DNA from: Actinobacillus genomosp. 1
Lineage (GTDB): Bacteria > Pseudomonadota > Gammaproteobacteria > Enterobacterales > Pasteurellaceae
Length of the DNA stretch: 64,000 nucleotides
Reading direction: 5' to 3'
Assembly: GCF_029774175.1 (NCBI RefSeq)
Contig: NZ_CP103834.1
Span: 692,501-756,500, forward strand
This document shows, in pieces, positions 25,770-34,338 of this stretch. The translations under genes and the position numbers were made by a program. The notes under the pieces are model-generated. The model was given only the letters and a program-made list of their open reading frames with translations. It was not told where the DNA came from and did not search any database. Position 1 is the first letter of the stretch, and each line of letters starts with the position of its first letter.

Positions 25770-26978
25770 TTATAATGCTAATTTAGCCGTATCTTGTGCA
25801 ATCACTAATTCTTCGTTAGTCGGAATTACGACCGCTTTGAATGTTGAGTCGTCCGCAGTGATAACGCCGGATTTACCGAAACGTGCTGCTAAGTTACGTT
25901 CTACATCTAATTTAACACCGAATAATTTTAAGTGATTTAACGCTAATTCGCGAACATGACCTGAGTTTTCACCGATACCGCCGGTAAATGCGATAGCGTC
26001 TAAGTGAGTATCACCTAAGATTGCCATATATGCACCGATGTATTTTGCTAAACGGTAGCTATATACGTCTAATGCACGTTTTGCTTCAGGTTTTGACGCA
26101 TCGTCATAGTTATCTTCTGCATAACGGCAGTCGCTGGTTACTTCGGTTAAACCTAAAAGACCTGATTTTTTCACTAAGGTTTCTTCGATTTGCTCCATTG
26201 ACATACCTAAGTTTTTGTATAGGTAGAAAACGATTGCAGGGTCAATGTCACCTGAACGAGTACCCATCACTAAACCTTCTAACGGAGTTAAACCCATTGA
26301 TGTATCGATACATTTACCGTTACGCACAACAGATACCGAACCACCGTTACCTAAGTGACAGATAATCGCATTGGTTTGATCTACCGGTTTGCCCGCTAAT
26401 TCGGCCACTTGTGTAGTAATGAATAAATGGCTGGTACCGTGAGCACCGTAACGACGAATACCGTGTTCTTTATAGAGTTTGTACGGAAGTGCGTATAAGA
26501 ATGCTTCTTCCGGCATTGTTTGATGGAAAGCCGTATCGAATACCGCAACATTTTTCTCTTTTAATTCAGGGAAAATACGGAATGCTTCTTTAATACCGAT
26601 TAAGTGGGCCGGGTTGTGAAGAGGTGCGAATTGAATTGCGTGTTCGATGCCTTTAACCACATCATCATTAATGACTACGGATGAAGTAAATTGTTCACCA
26701 CCGTGAACGATACGGTGACCGATAGCACCAATGCTGGATTTTAATTCCTCTGATAATAATTCATTTGCAATGAAAGTTAATGCTTCGCTATGCGCTGCAC
26801 CCGCACCTAAATCTGCATTGCCTTTTTCGCCGTGTAATTTCCATTTAATACGAGCATCTTCTAAATTAAATGCTTCCGCTAAACCAGATAATTTTTCATC
26901 ACCCGTTTTAGGGTCTAAAACAGCAAATTTTAAAGAAGAGCTACCGCAGTTAAGGATAAGGATTAAGTTTTTAGACAT
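25770..26978 (-). CDS. ackA: Acetate kinase
   Basis: Transfers phosphate between acetyl phosphate and ADP. The start at 26978 (MSKNLILILNCGSSSLKFAV) fits the family N-terminus and gives 402 residues; an in-frame start 18 codons upstream would add a non-family leader. Motifs: the ASKHA adenosine and phosphate boxes, HRIVHGGEQF, FDTAFHQTMP, HLGNGGSVSVV and FTGGIGENSG. It is first of ackA-pta and divergent from cpdB. Confidence 0.97.
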   Translation of the reverse strand: MSKNLILILNCGSSSLKFAVLDPKTGDEKLSGLAEAFNLEDARIKWKLHGEKGNADLGAGAAHSEALTFIANELLSEELKSSIGAIGHRIVHGGEQFTSSVVINDDVVKGIEHAIQFAPLHNPAHLIGIKEAFRIFPELKEKNVAVFDTAFHQTMPEEAFLYALPYKLYKEHGIRRYGAHGTSHLFITTQVAELAGKPVDQTNAIICHLGNGGSVSVVRNGKCIDTSMGLTPLEGLVMGTRSGDIDPAIVFYLYKNLGMSMEQIEETLVKKSGLLGLTEVTSDCRYAEDNYDDASKPEAKRALDVYSYRLAKYIGAYMAILGDTHLDAIAFTGGIGENSGHVRELALNHLKLFGVKLDVERNLAARFGKSGVITADDSTFKAVVIPTNEELVIAQDTAKLAL

Positions 26979-27274
26979 GTCAAACACCTTTATTTCTTTG
27001 TTTATGAAAGGATTGATAAACTTGTGACGCAAAATATGCGTACATCTTTATAAGCATACACGTTTCATTCACTAAAATAAATTCCTATTCCAAAAATATC
27101 CTTAAAAATTGCTCAAATTTTAGGCCTTGTCCTAATTTCCATTCTAATTTGTGCAGATTACCGTCTTTTAATTTGGAAAAGGTCATCAAACAAGGAAAAA
27201 GCACTAGAGTACAAGCGGTTATTTTTCTAAAATAATTTGTAACTTTTATATATTGATAACTTAGGAGAATAACT

Positions 27275-29251
27275 ATGTTAAACAGACGACGTTTTATTCA
27301 ACTAGGTGCAAGTGCGATGCTTGTACTTGGAACAAATAAATTGGCTTTTGCAAAAGCAACTAATCAAGCGGATTTACGTGTTATCGCAACCACCGATATT
27401 CACGGCTTTTTAACCGATTTTGATTACTACAAAGATGCACCGACCGAAAAATTCGGTTTCACTCGTACGGCAAGCTTAATTGAACAAGCGCGTAAAGAAG
27501 TAAAAAATAGCGTATTAGTCGATAACGGCGACCTAATTCAGGGTAATCCTATCGCAGATTATCAGGCTGCCGTAGGTGCTAAACAAGGTAAAGCCGATCC
27601 GGCAATTGCTGCGTTAAATGCGATGAAATATGAAGTGGGTACGATCGGTAATCATGAATTTAACTATGGATTAACCTATTTAGGTAATGTCATTAAACAA
27701 GCTAATCACCCTATCATTAATGCCAATATCGTAAAACCGGGTACTGATGAACCTTTCTTCCAACCTTATTTTATTCAAGAAAAAACGATTGTTGATGCGA
27801 ACGGTAAGTCACAAACATTAAAAATCGGTTATATCGGTTTTGTTCCGCCGCAAGTAATGGTGTGGGATAAAGCCAATTTGGAAGGTAAAGTCGAAGCGCG
27901 TGATATTGTGAAAACCGCTGAAAAATATGTACCGATTGTGAAAGAAAAAGGCGCAGACGTCATTATTGCATTAGCACACACAGGCCCGTCTGACGAGCCA
28001 TATAAAGAAGGTGCGGAAAACTCGGCGTTCTATTTAGCTGATGTAAAAGGTATTGATGCGGTCATCTTCGGCCATTCACATCGTCTATTCCCAAATAAAG
28101 AATTTGAAAAATCGCCGAATGCCGATATTGTCAAAGGTACGATGAAAGGCGTTCCTGAAAGCATGGCAGGTTATTGGGGCAATAATATCAGTGTGGTTGA
28201 TTTGAGTTTAGCCGAACAAAACGGAAAATGGGCGGTAATAGACGGTAAGGCGGCACTTCGTCCGATTTATAATGCCGAAGCGAAAAAAGCAACCGTGGAA
28301 AACCATCCGGAAATTGCGGCATTACTTAAAGAAACCCATGAAGCAACACGTAAATTCGTATCACAACCGATTGGTAAAGCGACCGATAATATGTACAGCT
28401 ATTTAGCTTTAGTACAGGACGATCCGACAATTCAAATTGTAAATCAAGCACAAAAAGCCTATGTTGAAAACGTTGTTGTTAAAGGCTTACCGGAACTTGC
28501 CGGCTTACCGATTCTAAGTGCCGGTGCACCGTTTAAAGCGGGCGACCGTAAAAATGATCCAAGCGGTTTTACCGAAGTGGACAAAGGTCAATTAACGTTC
28601 CGTAATGCGGCGGATTTATACCTCTATCCGAATACGCTTGTGGTAGTGAAAGTTACCGGAGCAGAGTTGAAAGAATGGTTGGAATGTAGTGCGGGTATGT
28701 TTAAACAAATTGATCCGGCTAGTACACAACCGCAAAGTCTATTAGATTGGCAAGGTTTCCGCACTTATAACTTTGATGTGATCGATGGAGTAGAGTACCA
28801 ATTTGATATTACGCAGTCGGCTCGTTACGATGGCGAATGCAAACTAATTAATGAAAACTCGCACCGTGTTATTAACTTAACTTTCAAAGGTAAGCCGGTT
28901 GAACCGAAACAAGAGTTTTTGATCGCAACCAATAACTATCGTGCATACGGAGCAAAATTCCCGGGTACCGGCGATAAGCATATAGTGTTTGCCTCTCCGG
29001 ATGAAAATCGTCAAGTGCTTTCAAATTATATTTCGGCAGAAAGTAAAGCAAAAGGTCATGTAGTACCGACTGCCGATAAAAACTGGCGTATCGCACCGAT
29101 TAATGCCAAAGTTAAATTAGATGTGCGTTTTGAAACCTCTCCGTCTGAAAAAGCGGCGGCGTTTATTAAAGAAAAAGCACAATACCCAATGACATTGGTC
29201 GGTACGGACGAAATCGGCTTTGCGGTATATCAGCTTGATTTAACGAAATAA
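27275..29251 (+). CDS. cpdB: 2',3'-cyclic-nucleotide 2'-phosphodiesterase / 3'-nucleotidase
   Basis: A periplasmic metallophosphoesterase that lets the cell use external nucleotides. The calcineurin-like domain has DIHGFLTDFDYY (about 42-53), DNGDLIQGNP, GNHEFNYG and GHSHRLFPN; the C-terminal 5'-nucleotidase domain follows from about residue 370. The signal peptide carries NRRRFIQLGASAML, which looks like a Tat (twin-arginine) signal rather than the plain Sec signal usual for enteric CpdB. AGGAG lies upstream of the start. Length 658 fits the family. A long hairpin follows. Confidence 0.94.
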   Translation: MLNRRRFIQLGASAMLVLGTNKLAFAKATNQADLRVIATTDIHGFLTDFDYYKDAPTEKFGFTRTASLIEQARKEVKNSVLVDNGDLIQGNPIADYQAAVGAKQGKADPAIAALNAMKYEVGTIGNHEFNYGLTYLGNVIKQANHPIINANIVKPGTDEPFFQPYFIQEKTIVDANGKSQTLKIGYIGFVPPQVMVWDKANLEGKVEARDIVKTAEKYVPIVKEKGADVIIALAHTGPSDEPYKEGAENSAFYLADVKGIDAVIFGHSHRLFPNKEFEKSPNADIVKGTMKGVPESMAGYWGNNISVVDLSLAEQNGKWAVIDGKAALRPIYNAEAKKATVENHPEIAALLKETHEATRKFVSQPIGKATDNMYSYLALVQDDPTIQIVNQAQKAYVENVVVKGLPELAGLPILSAGAPFKAGDRKNDPSGFTEVDKGQLTFRNAADLYLYPNTLVVVKVTGAELKEWLECSAGMFKQIDPASTQPQSLLDWQGFRTYNFDVIDGVEYQFDITQSARYDGECKLINENSHRVINLTFKGKPVEPKQEFLIATNNYRAYGAKFPGTGDKHIVFASPDENRQVLSNYISAESKAKGHVVPTADKNWRIAPINAKVKLDVRFETSPSEKAAAFIKEKAQYPMTLVGTDEIGFAVYQLDLTK

Positions 29252-29271
29252 TTTGCGTGATTTGAGTCACT

Positions 29272-29304
29272 ACGGAATACTCGGACACCATCTGAGTATT
29301 CCGT
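29272..29304. terminator. Hairpin between convergent cpdB and nadV
   Basis: ACGGAATACTC (29272-29282) and GAGTATTCCGT (29294-29304) form an 11-bp stem, with an inner GA/TC pair in the loop. T-runs are short on both sides, but the place between convergent stops suits a shared terminator. Confidence 0.7.
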
Positions 29305-29308
29305 GGTC

Positions 29309-30787
29309 TTATAGTTGCATATTAATATTCGCTCTAATTTGATCAAAACTAATGTGTTTCACTAATTTTCCATCCTCAAAAATCAACTCCAGTAAATCAT
29401 CAGAAAAATCATCTTGTGAAGTTAATTCGTCAAGATAATGTTCGGATGAAATCACTTTCACTCGACCTTTTTGAGATTTCTTCAAACCGTCATCCGTTTT
29501 CGGATTTTTAAAAATCGCTTTTTCAGCCCCATTAATCGTAATTGAAGTCGCTTTTATTGCAAAACCGAGTGTATCTCGGGTATTACGTTGATAGGTTTGT
29601 GCTCCGACACCGAAGACAATATTACTGGAAGCGAAACCTTTTCGTTCAAGACCTGCTAAAATAGATAGCATTTTATCATAAGTCACACCATCACCATAAA
29701 TTGCACCGATGTGCGGATCTAATACTTTATAGCCTTTAGCATTCACTGTCCCACCAAAGATATCCCATAAGCACTCAATCAGACCTTTACGTTCATGTTC
29801 ATGGCAAGCGGTCGAATTTCCGCAAATAATTGCAAAAAAATCACCGCTATCCGGACGAATAACGACACGGGCATGAGTAGGACGAGCCATAATTTCATCT
29901 TTTAGTAACGGTAAATTAACGCTGATGTTATGCCAAAAATCGGTCGTATCAGCCACTATCGATAACATACTGTCCGGAAATTTTCGCATTAAATAACGAA
30001 ACGTAGGTAACTCATCAACACCATGTGCACTCATAACCGAATGTTCGGAAGCGGGGATAGACGTGCCTATCAGTTGCTGTGAACCGTAGTAGCCTTCTAT
30101 AAATGAAATAGCCGGAATCGTATCGGTACCTAAAAAACAGGTTAAATGGCCTGCTCCGGACATTTCTGCCGACTCTAAAGAACTCATTCCTCGCATTGAA
30201 AAGTCATGAGATTGGAAGAGAATATGATCATAATTATCGCAAGTTTTTTCTGCAAATCGAATGAGAGCAGAGCGATAAGCAAATGCAATTGAGGCGGACG
30301 TTATCGGTTGCCATAAGCAAACATTGATCAATGTTTCCAAATAATTGGTCAGCCAAAAGAAATCCGGATGTGTATTTTCAATTGTCATCATCGGTACTTT
30401 AGCAGCAACCGATTGTCCTTCCGGAATAGCTTTGATACGAATAGGTAAATAGCCTAATCGATGTAATTGAGCGATATGTTCGCCTTTATCGACCATTTGT
30501 AGCGTTTGTGCAATAAATTGTGAATATTCTGATACAACGTCGGATTCCGAACGATTAAAAAAATTATCATTAAAATAATGGATTAAATATTTGATAATAA
30601 ATGCTTGAAAGCCAAATGAAACAACACGAGTTAAGTAAGGTGCGTGTTTATTACTACGAGGCGTAAATGTACTATAAATAATTTGAGTATTTTCAGGATA
30701 TTGCATGCGATGTGAAGTTTTATAAAAGTCGCATAATAAAGACGGGATAGCACTAGAACGCAGAGTTTTGTTTAGTGAGTTATACAT
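29309..30787 (-). CDS. nadV: Nicotinamide phosphoribosyltransferase NadV
   Basis: Joins nicotinamide to PRPP to give NMN, bypassing the need for NAD or NMN from the host. The 492-residue protein aligns with the eukaryotic-type NAMPT/NadV family: the N-terminal SLLCDFYKTSHRMQYP, the FQSHDFSMRGMSSLESAEMSGAGHL region, PASEHSVMSAHG, and VVIRPDSGDFF. In Pasteurellaceae this gene is known to give V-factor independence. GGTAGGT precedes the start. It reads intact throughout. nadR or pnuC are not adjacent. A 21-bp palindrome stands in its promoter region. Confidence 0.93.
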   Translation of the reverse strand: MYNSLNKTLRSSAIPSLLCDFYKTSHRMQYPENTQIIYSTFTPRSNKHAPYLTRVVSFGFQAFIIKYLIHYFNDNFFNRSESDVVSEYSQFIAQTLQMVDKGEHIAQLHRLGYLPIRIKAIPEGQSVAAKVPMMTIENTHPDFFWLTNYLETLINVCLWQPITSASIAFAYRSALIRFAEKTCDNYDHILFQSHDFSMRGMSSLESAEMSGAGHLTCFLGTDTIPAISFIEGYYGSQQLIGTSIPASEHSVMSAHGVDELPTFRYLMRKFPDSMLSIVADTTDFWHNISVNLPLLKDEIMARPTHARVVIRPDSGDFFAIICGNSTACHEHERKGLIECLWDIFGGTVNAKGYKVLDPHIGAIYGDGVTYDKMLSILAGLERKGFASSNIVFGVGAQTYQRNTRDTLGFAIKATSITINGAEKAIFKNPKTDDGLKKSQKGRVKVISSEHYLDELTSQDDFSDDLLELIFEDGKLVKHISFDQIRANINMQL

Positions 30788-30812
30788 AATACCTACCTTT
30801 ATATTTTCAATG

Positions 30813-30833
30813 ATATGATAAAGTTTATCATAT
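30813..30833. promoter_or_regulatory. 21-bp perfect palindrome upstream of nadV
   Basis: ATATGATAAA (30813-30822) and TTTATCATAT (30824-30833) are perfect inverted arms around one G, 26 bases before the nadV start. The size fits a dimeric repressor operator. The regulator is unknown; NrtR-like NAD regulators use palindromes of this length, but the sequence does not prove it. Confidence 0.55.
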
Positions 30834-31094
30834 GTTTCATGTTTTTGATAAGTATTTATTTCATATTTTGATTTAAACTTATAAAGATTAAATTATTTGT
30901 TATATATATAACGCAAATTTAATCTAACCTATATTTTGATGAAAACTCAACAATCGAACTTGTAAGTGAAAACAAGTAACCTTTATAAATCAATATGTTA
31001 TATCATTTTAATTCGCATAATGTATGTTATGTTAAATAATAAGTTGGTTATGAAAGTTTTAGGTTGTAATTGTTATTCTCTCTTTATTAGAAAT

Positions 31095-31130
31095 AACCAC
31101 GGATTACACTGAATAAATTTTCGTGTTATT
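31095..31130. repeat. AACCACGG-family repeat, shortened copy
   Basis: Begins AACCACGGATTACACTGAAT and ends TTTTCGTGTTATT. It matches the ends of the full elements at 45706-45767 but is shorter in the middle. Confidence 0.65.
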
Positions 31131-31152
31131 TACCTGTATCTAGAAAACAAAA

Positions 31153-31176
31153 CCCCAACAGTTTTCACTATTGGGG
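31153..31176 (-). terminator. Porin terminator
   Basis: CCCCAACAGT and ACTATTGGGG pair with one internal mismatch over a TTTC loop; TTTTG follows on the minus strand. It lies 38 bases past the porin stop codon. Confidence 0.85.
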
Positions 31177-31213
31177 TCTTTTTAAAGCTTATTTATTAAA
31201 GCATTGTAATAAA

Positions 31214-32317
31214 TTACCAGAATACACGCATACCTACACCGATAGCTTTATCAGTTGTTTTACTTACGTAGTTATATCCTTGACCTTCTGCTTTATAGTT
31301 CTTAGTTTGAACGTATTTACCTTCTACATAAGCCACAACGTGTTTATGTAATTTGTAATCTACACCTAATAAGAAACCGTGTTTTTTAGCTTTTGCGGTA
31401 TCTTCTTTATCTTCTGTTGTTTCTGCACGTTCATATAAATAGTTACCATAGATACGTGAAGCAGGAATTACTTGGTATTGGAAGCCTGGAGCTACATAAA
31501 ATGCTTTTGTACGCTCTGAACCTTCTTTTTCATAGCCATAACCAAAGTCACCTACTAATTTGAAATCACCAATAGTATAACCTAATGCTAATTCATAACC
31601 ATCTTGGTGATGGTTATAATTTTCACCAGTGACGTAAGTTGAACGACCATAACCACCTTCAATATTGAAAACGTGACCATTAGCTAATGCGGTTTCATAT
31701 ACCGCACCTACACCGTAAGCGTTTTTAAGTTCATCTACTAATACTTCACCAGCTGCATTACGTTTTTCTGCAAAATTGTAGTTTGCACCGATTTGTAAAC
31801 CTTCAATACCTTTATAGTCATAACGAACTACGCCAGTACCATCTGTTGCGATATATGAAGGTACGATACCATATTCGTAATCGTCTGTTTGACCGTAGTC
31901 ATCAGCAAGAGTTAATTGGCGACCGAAAGTTAATTCACCTAACTCTTTTTTACCTAAACCTACGTATGCACGTTTAACATAGACATCACCGAAACCGTTA
32001 CCACGAACAACTTGACCATCAGAGTCTTTTTCAGTTTCTTTGAAACGCATTTCTAAACGACCTAATGCATAGAAACCATCATTTAACTCATGGTTTACAC
32101 GAACACCGAAACGAGAGCCGCCAGTATCACGTAGATATGTATGTGCACGGTTGCCAACTTTGACGTTACCTGTTTTAACTTCTTTTTTAGCTTGATCTAA
32201 AATGATGTCTAAACGTCCATCAACTTGTACTTTCGTACCTTCTGCGTCATATACTGTTACAGCTGAAGCTGATGCCGCGAATGCTGTTACTGCTAATGCA
32301 ACTAGAGTTTTTTTCAT
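31214..32317 (-). CDS. Major outer-membrane porin, OmpP2 / general porin family
   Basis: A trimeric general porin that forms a diffusion channel. The start at 32317 (MKKTLVALAVTAFAASASA) gives a clean Sec signal peptide cleaved near residue 19; AAGGTGA lies upstream at proper distance for this Met and too close for the Met three codons earlier. The mature part shows alternating amphipathic strands with long loops (VDGRLDI, GGSRFGVRVNHEL, NGFYALGRLEM) and the C-terminal ending MRVFW, a terminal Phe/Trp signal for the Bam complex. It resembles H. influenzae P2 and Actinobacillus 42-kDa porins; the exact symbol is uncertain. It is monocistronic. Confidence 0.9.
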   Translation of the reverse strand: MKKTLVALAVTAFAASASAVTVYDAEGTKVQVDGRLDIILDQAKKEVKTGNVKVGNRAHTYLRDTGGSRFGVRVNHELNDGFYALGRLEMRFKETEKDSDGQVVRGNGFGDVYVKRAYVGLGKKELGELTFGRQLTLADDYGQTDDYEYGIVPSYIATDGTGVVRYDYKGIEGLQIGANYNFAEKRNAAGEVLVDELKNAYGVGAVYETALANGHVFNIEGGYGRSTYVTGENYNHHQDGYELALGYTIGDFKLVGDFGYGYEKEGSERTKAFYVAPGFQYQVIPASRIYGNYLYERAETTEDKEDTAKAKKHGFLLGVDYKLHKHVVAYVEGKYVQTKNYKAEGQGYNYVSKTTDKAIGVGMRVFW

Positions 32318-32788
32318 AATGTTCACCTTAATTTTTAATTTTAAGTTTATTTAAAATTACTCTCGATAAGGTGTAAGAGTAATTTTCCAAAACTGACATT
32401 TACTTTATAAAAGTTTAAGTAAATGCTGATTGCGAGTGCATAATGGCAAAATCATTTATCCCTGTCAATAGGTAAGCATTTCATTTAAAATAAACAAAAA
32501 ATCACAATAAAAACAATAAGTTAGTTTAATTCTTGATTTAAAAAAATAAAATTTATTAGAAAAATGGTTATCTACTCCATTTTTAATAAATTTGTAATCT
32601 ATTGAATTATAAAGACTTTATTATAAATTCTTGATATTTATTAACTTTTTTCACAATGCATTTTTTTTGTGACAAAAATCACATTTCTAGAAAAAAGTAA
32701 ATTTCCAGTTGTTTTTTTAAGCATAAATAATCCATTACAAGCATGATAAACCATTCTATAATATAGAAAAAATACTATAGTACTGATT
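32318..32788. other. Regulatory region between divergent porin and priC
   Basis: A very A/T-rich gap of 471 bases without a gene. It holds the porin leader, a perfect CRP-type site at 32668-32683 and a priC promoter candidate (TTACAA 32735-32740, TATAAT 32757-32762). Confidence 0.6.
32668..32683. promoter_or_regulatory. CRP-type site between porin and priC
   Basis: TGTGA-CAAAAA-TCACA is the perfect CRP half-site pair with six bases between, in an A/T-rich flank. It lies about 350 bases from the porin start and about 105 from priC. Which gene it controls is not shown. Confidence 0.65.
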
Positions 32789-33307
32789 ATGTTCTCAAAT
32801 TTCTCTCAACTTATTCAGCAAAAATTAGAGATATTTTCCCCTTTTACCGAAAAAGAAGTTATCGTAAAAGGAAATATCTTTTCCAAAAAACAACAAAAAG
32901 TTAGCGATTTTGTGCAAGAAATTACAGATACGGCACAATTACTTGCTCAACAGACAAATGAAGATTATGCCGATTTTTATGCAACTAAGCTACTTCGACA
33001 GTTCGATAGTTTAAATCAAGCGGTTTTAATTCTTAAAAAATCGGATTCATCCTCTAAAGAAGTATTTGTACCGTCTTTTTCATTTTCTAAAAATATCCAT
33101 GCCCTCCCATCTGCTCGTCGATTAAATGAATATCGTAAGGCATTAAGAGCATTAAATGAAAAAATTAGTTGGTTATTAGAAAAAAGCTATGCTGCTAATG
33201 AGAACGAAAAAATAATGTGGCAACAGCAAGTCGAAGAAACCGAATATCGTAAGATGAAATGCTTAAAAGCAATTGAGGATCTGGAAGAAAAATTATCGAA
33301 AAACTAA
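32789..33307 (+). CDS. priC: Primosomal replication protein PriC (probable)
   Basis: A 172-residue mainly helical protein with basic C-terminal helices that looks like the PriC family, which loads DnaB at stalled forks without PriA. Matches to the family are the N-terminal helical stretch, the ATKLLRQFDSLNQAV segment and the LPSARRLNEYRKALRALNEKI part. The start has no strong ribosome site; TATAAT is 27 bases upstream, so the leader is short. It stands alone; its stop codon lies inside the terminator stem that also serves galU. Confidence 0.72.
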   Translation: MFSNFSQLIQQKLEIFSPFTEKEVIVKGNIFSKKQQKVSDFVQEITDTAQLLAQQTNEDYADFYATKLLRQFDSLNQAVLILKKSDSSSKEVFVPSFSFSKNIHALPSARRLNEYRKALRALNEKISWLLEKSYAANENEKIMWQQQVEETEYRKMKCLKAIEDLEEKLSKN

Positions 33308-33327
33308 GGACGCATTTGCGTCCTTAG
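33304..33327. terminator. Bidirectional terminator between priC and galU
   Basis: CTAAGGACGC (33304-33313) and GCGTCCTTAG (33318-33327) form a perfect 10-bp stem with an ATTT loop. On the minus strand TTTTTCG follows. The priC stop codon (33305-33307) is inside the stem. Confidence 0.88.
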
Positions 33328-33342
33328 TTATCTTTGCTTCGA

Positions 33343-34230
33343 TTATAATGTTTTAGCTAATTTTTTAATAAAATCTTTAAACTCATTACCGAATTTATCA
33401 TGACGTAAACTGTATTCGGTAAACGCCTGCATATAGCCTAATTTATCACCACAGTCGAAAGTACGTCCGGTCATATGGAATGCTTCTACCGTTTCTTGTT
33501 CGATTAGCATATCAATAGCATCGGTTAATTGAATTTCATCACCTACCCCAACCGGTGTTTTTTCTAATAAATCCCAAATACCGGCGGAAAATACGTAACG
33601 ACCAACTACAGCTAAGTTAGACGGTGCATCTTCTACACTCGGCTTTTCAACCATTTTTACGATTTTAGCCGTTTCACCTGCCGGAATTTCAACACCGGCA
33701 CAATCTGCTACGCCATAGCTGCTGACATCTTCTCTCGGTACCGGTGCAACCATAATTTGGCTGTGTTTAGTTTCATTAAAACGTTTGATCATCGCAGCAA
33801 GATTTTCCGTTTTTTGATTTGCTGAAAAATCCGCTAGGATCACATCCGGTAATACCACCGCAAAAGGTTCATTCCCCACTACTGCTCGACCGCATAAAAC
33901 CGCATGACCTAAACCTTTAGCTTGACCTTGGCGCACGTGCATTAGCGTAACATCTTTAGGTACAATTGAACGTACTTCTTCTAATAATTGGCGTTTAACA
34001 CGTTTTTCTAACATTGTTTCAAGTTCAAAAGAAGTATCGAAATGGTTTTCAATAGCATTTTTTGAAGAATGAGTAACCAATACGATTTCTTTGATACCTG
34101 CTGCGACACATTCATTCACAATGTATTGGATAAGCGGTTTATCCGCAATCGTCAGCATTTCTTTTGGAATTGCCTTGGTTGCAGGAAGCATACGAGTACC
34201 TAAACCGGCTACGGGAATAATTACTTTCAT
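33343..34230 (-). CDS. galU: UTP-glucose-1-phosphate uridylyltransferase
   Basis: Makes UDP-glucose for lipooligosaccharide, capsule and galactose use. The 295 residues have the nucleotidyltransferase signature (IPVAGLGTRMLPATKAIPKEML, residues 4-25 in part), the uridine site region RQGQAKGLGHAV, and VMVEKP-like KMVEKPSVEDAPSN. AAGGA precedes the start. It is downstream of manB, separated by 108 bases with a compact uptake-signal hairpin. Confidence 0.96.
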   Translation of the reverse strand: MKVIIPVAGLGTRMLPATKAIPKEMLTIADKPLIQYIVNECVAAGIKEIVLVTHSSKNAIENHFDTSFELETMLEKRVKRQLLEEVRSIVPKDVTLMHVRQGQAKGLGHAVLCGRAVVGNEPFAVVLPDVILADFSANQKTENLAAMIKRFNETKHSQIMVAPVPREDVSSYGVADCAGVEIPAGETAKIVKMVEKPSVEDAPSNLAVVGRYVFSAGIWDLLEKTPVGVGDEIQLTDAIDMLIEQETVEAFHMTGRTFDCGDKLGYMQAFTEYSLRHDKFGNEFKDFIKKLAKTL

Positions 34231-34293
34231 TACATAATCCTTATAAGGTGTATAACACCGATAAAATCAATACGATATCGTATTTCATAATAA

Positions 34294-34316
34294 AGACCGC
34301 TTAATGCAAGCGGTCT
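34294..34316 (-). terminator. Compact uptake-signal hairpin between manB and galU
   Basis: AGACCGCTT and AAGCGGTCT are separated by only five bases, so two uptake-signal cores make a tight 9-bp hairpin, followed by TTATTAT on the minus strand. It lies just past the manB stop codon. Confidence 0.75.
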
Positions 34317-34338
34317 AATTCCAGCTAAATTTTACTCA

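Larger units (their letters stand above)
30834..31212. other. A/T-rich intergenic stretch between porin and nadV
   Basis: No gene is seen. It contains the nadV upstream region, one copy of the AACCACGG repeat family (31095-31130) and the porin terminator (31153-31176). Confidence 0.6.
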
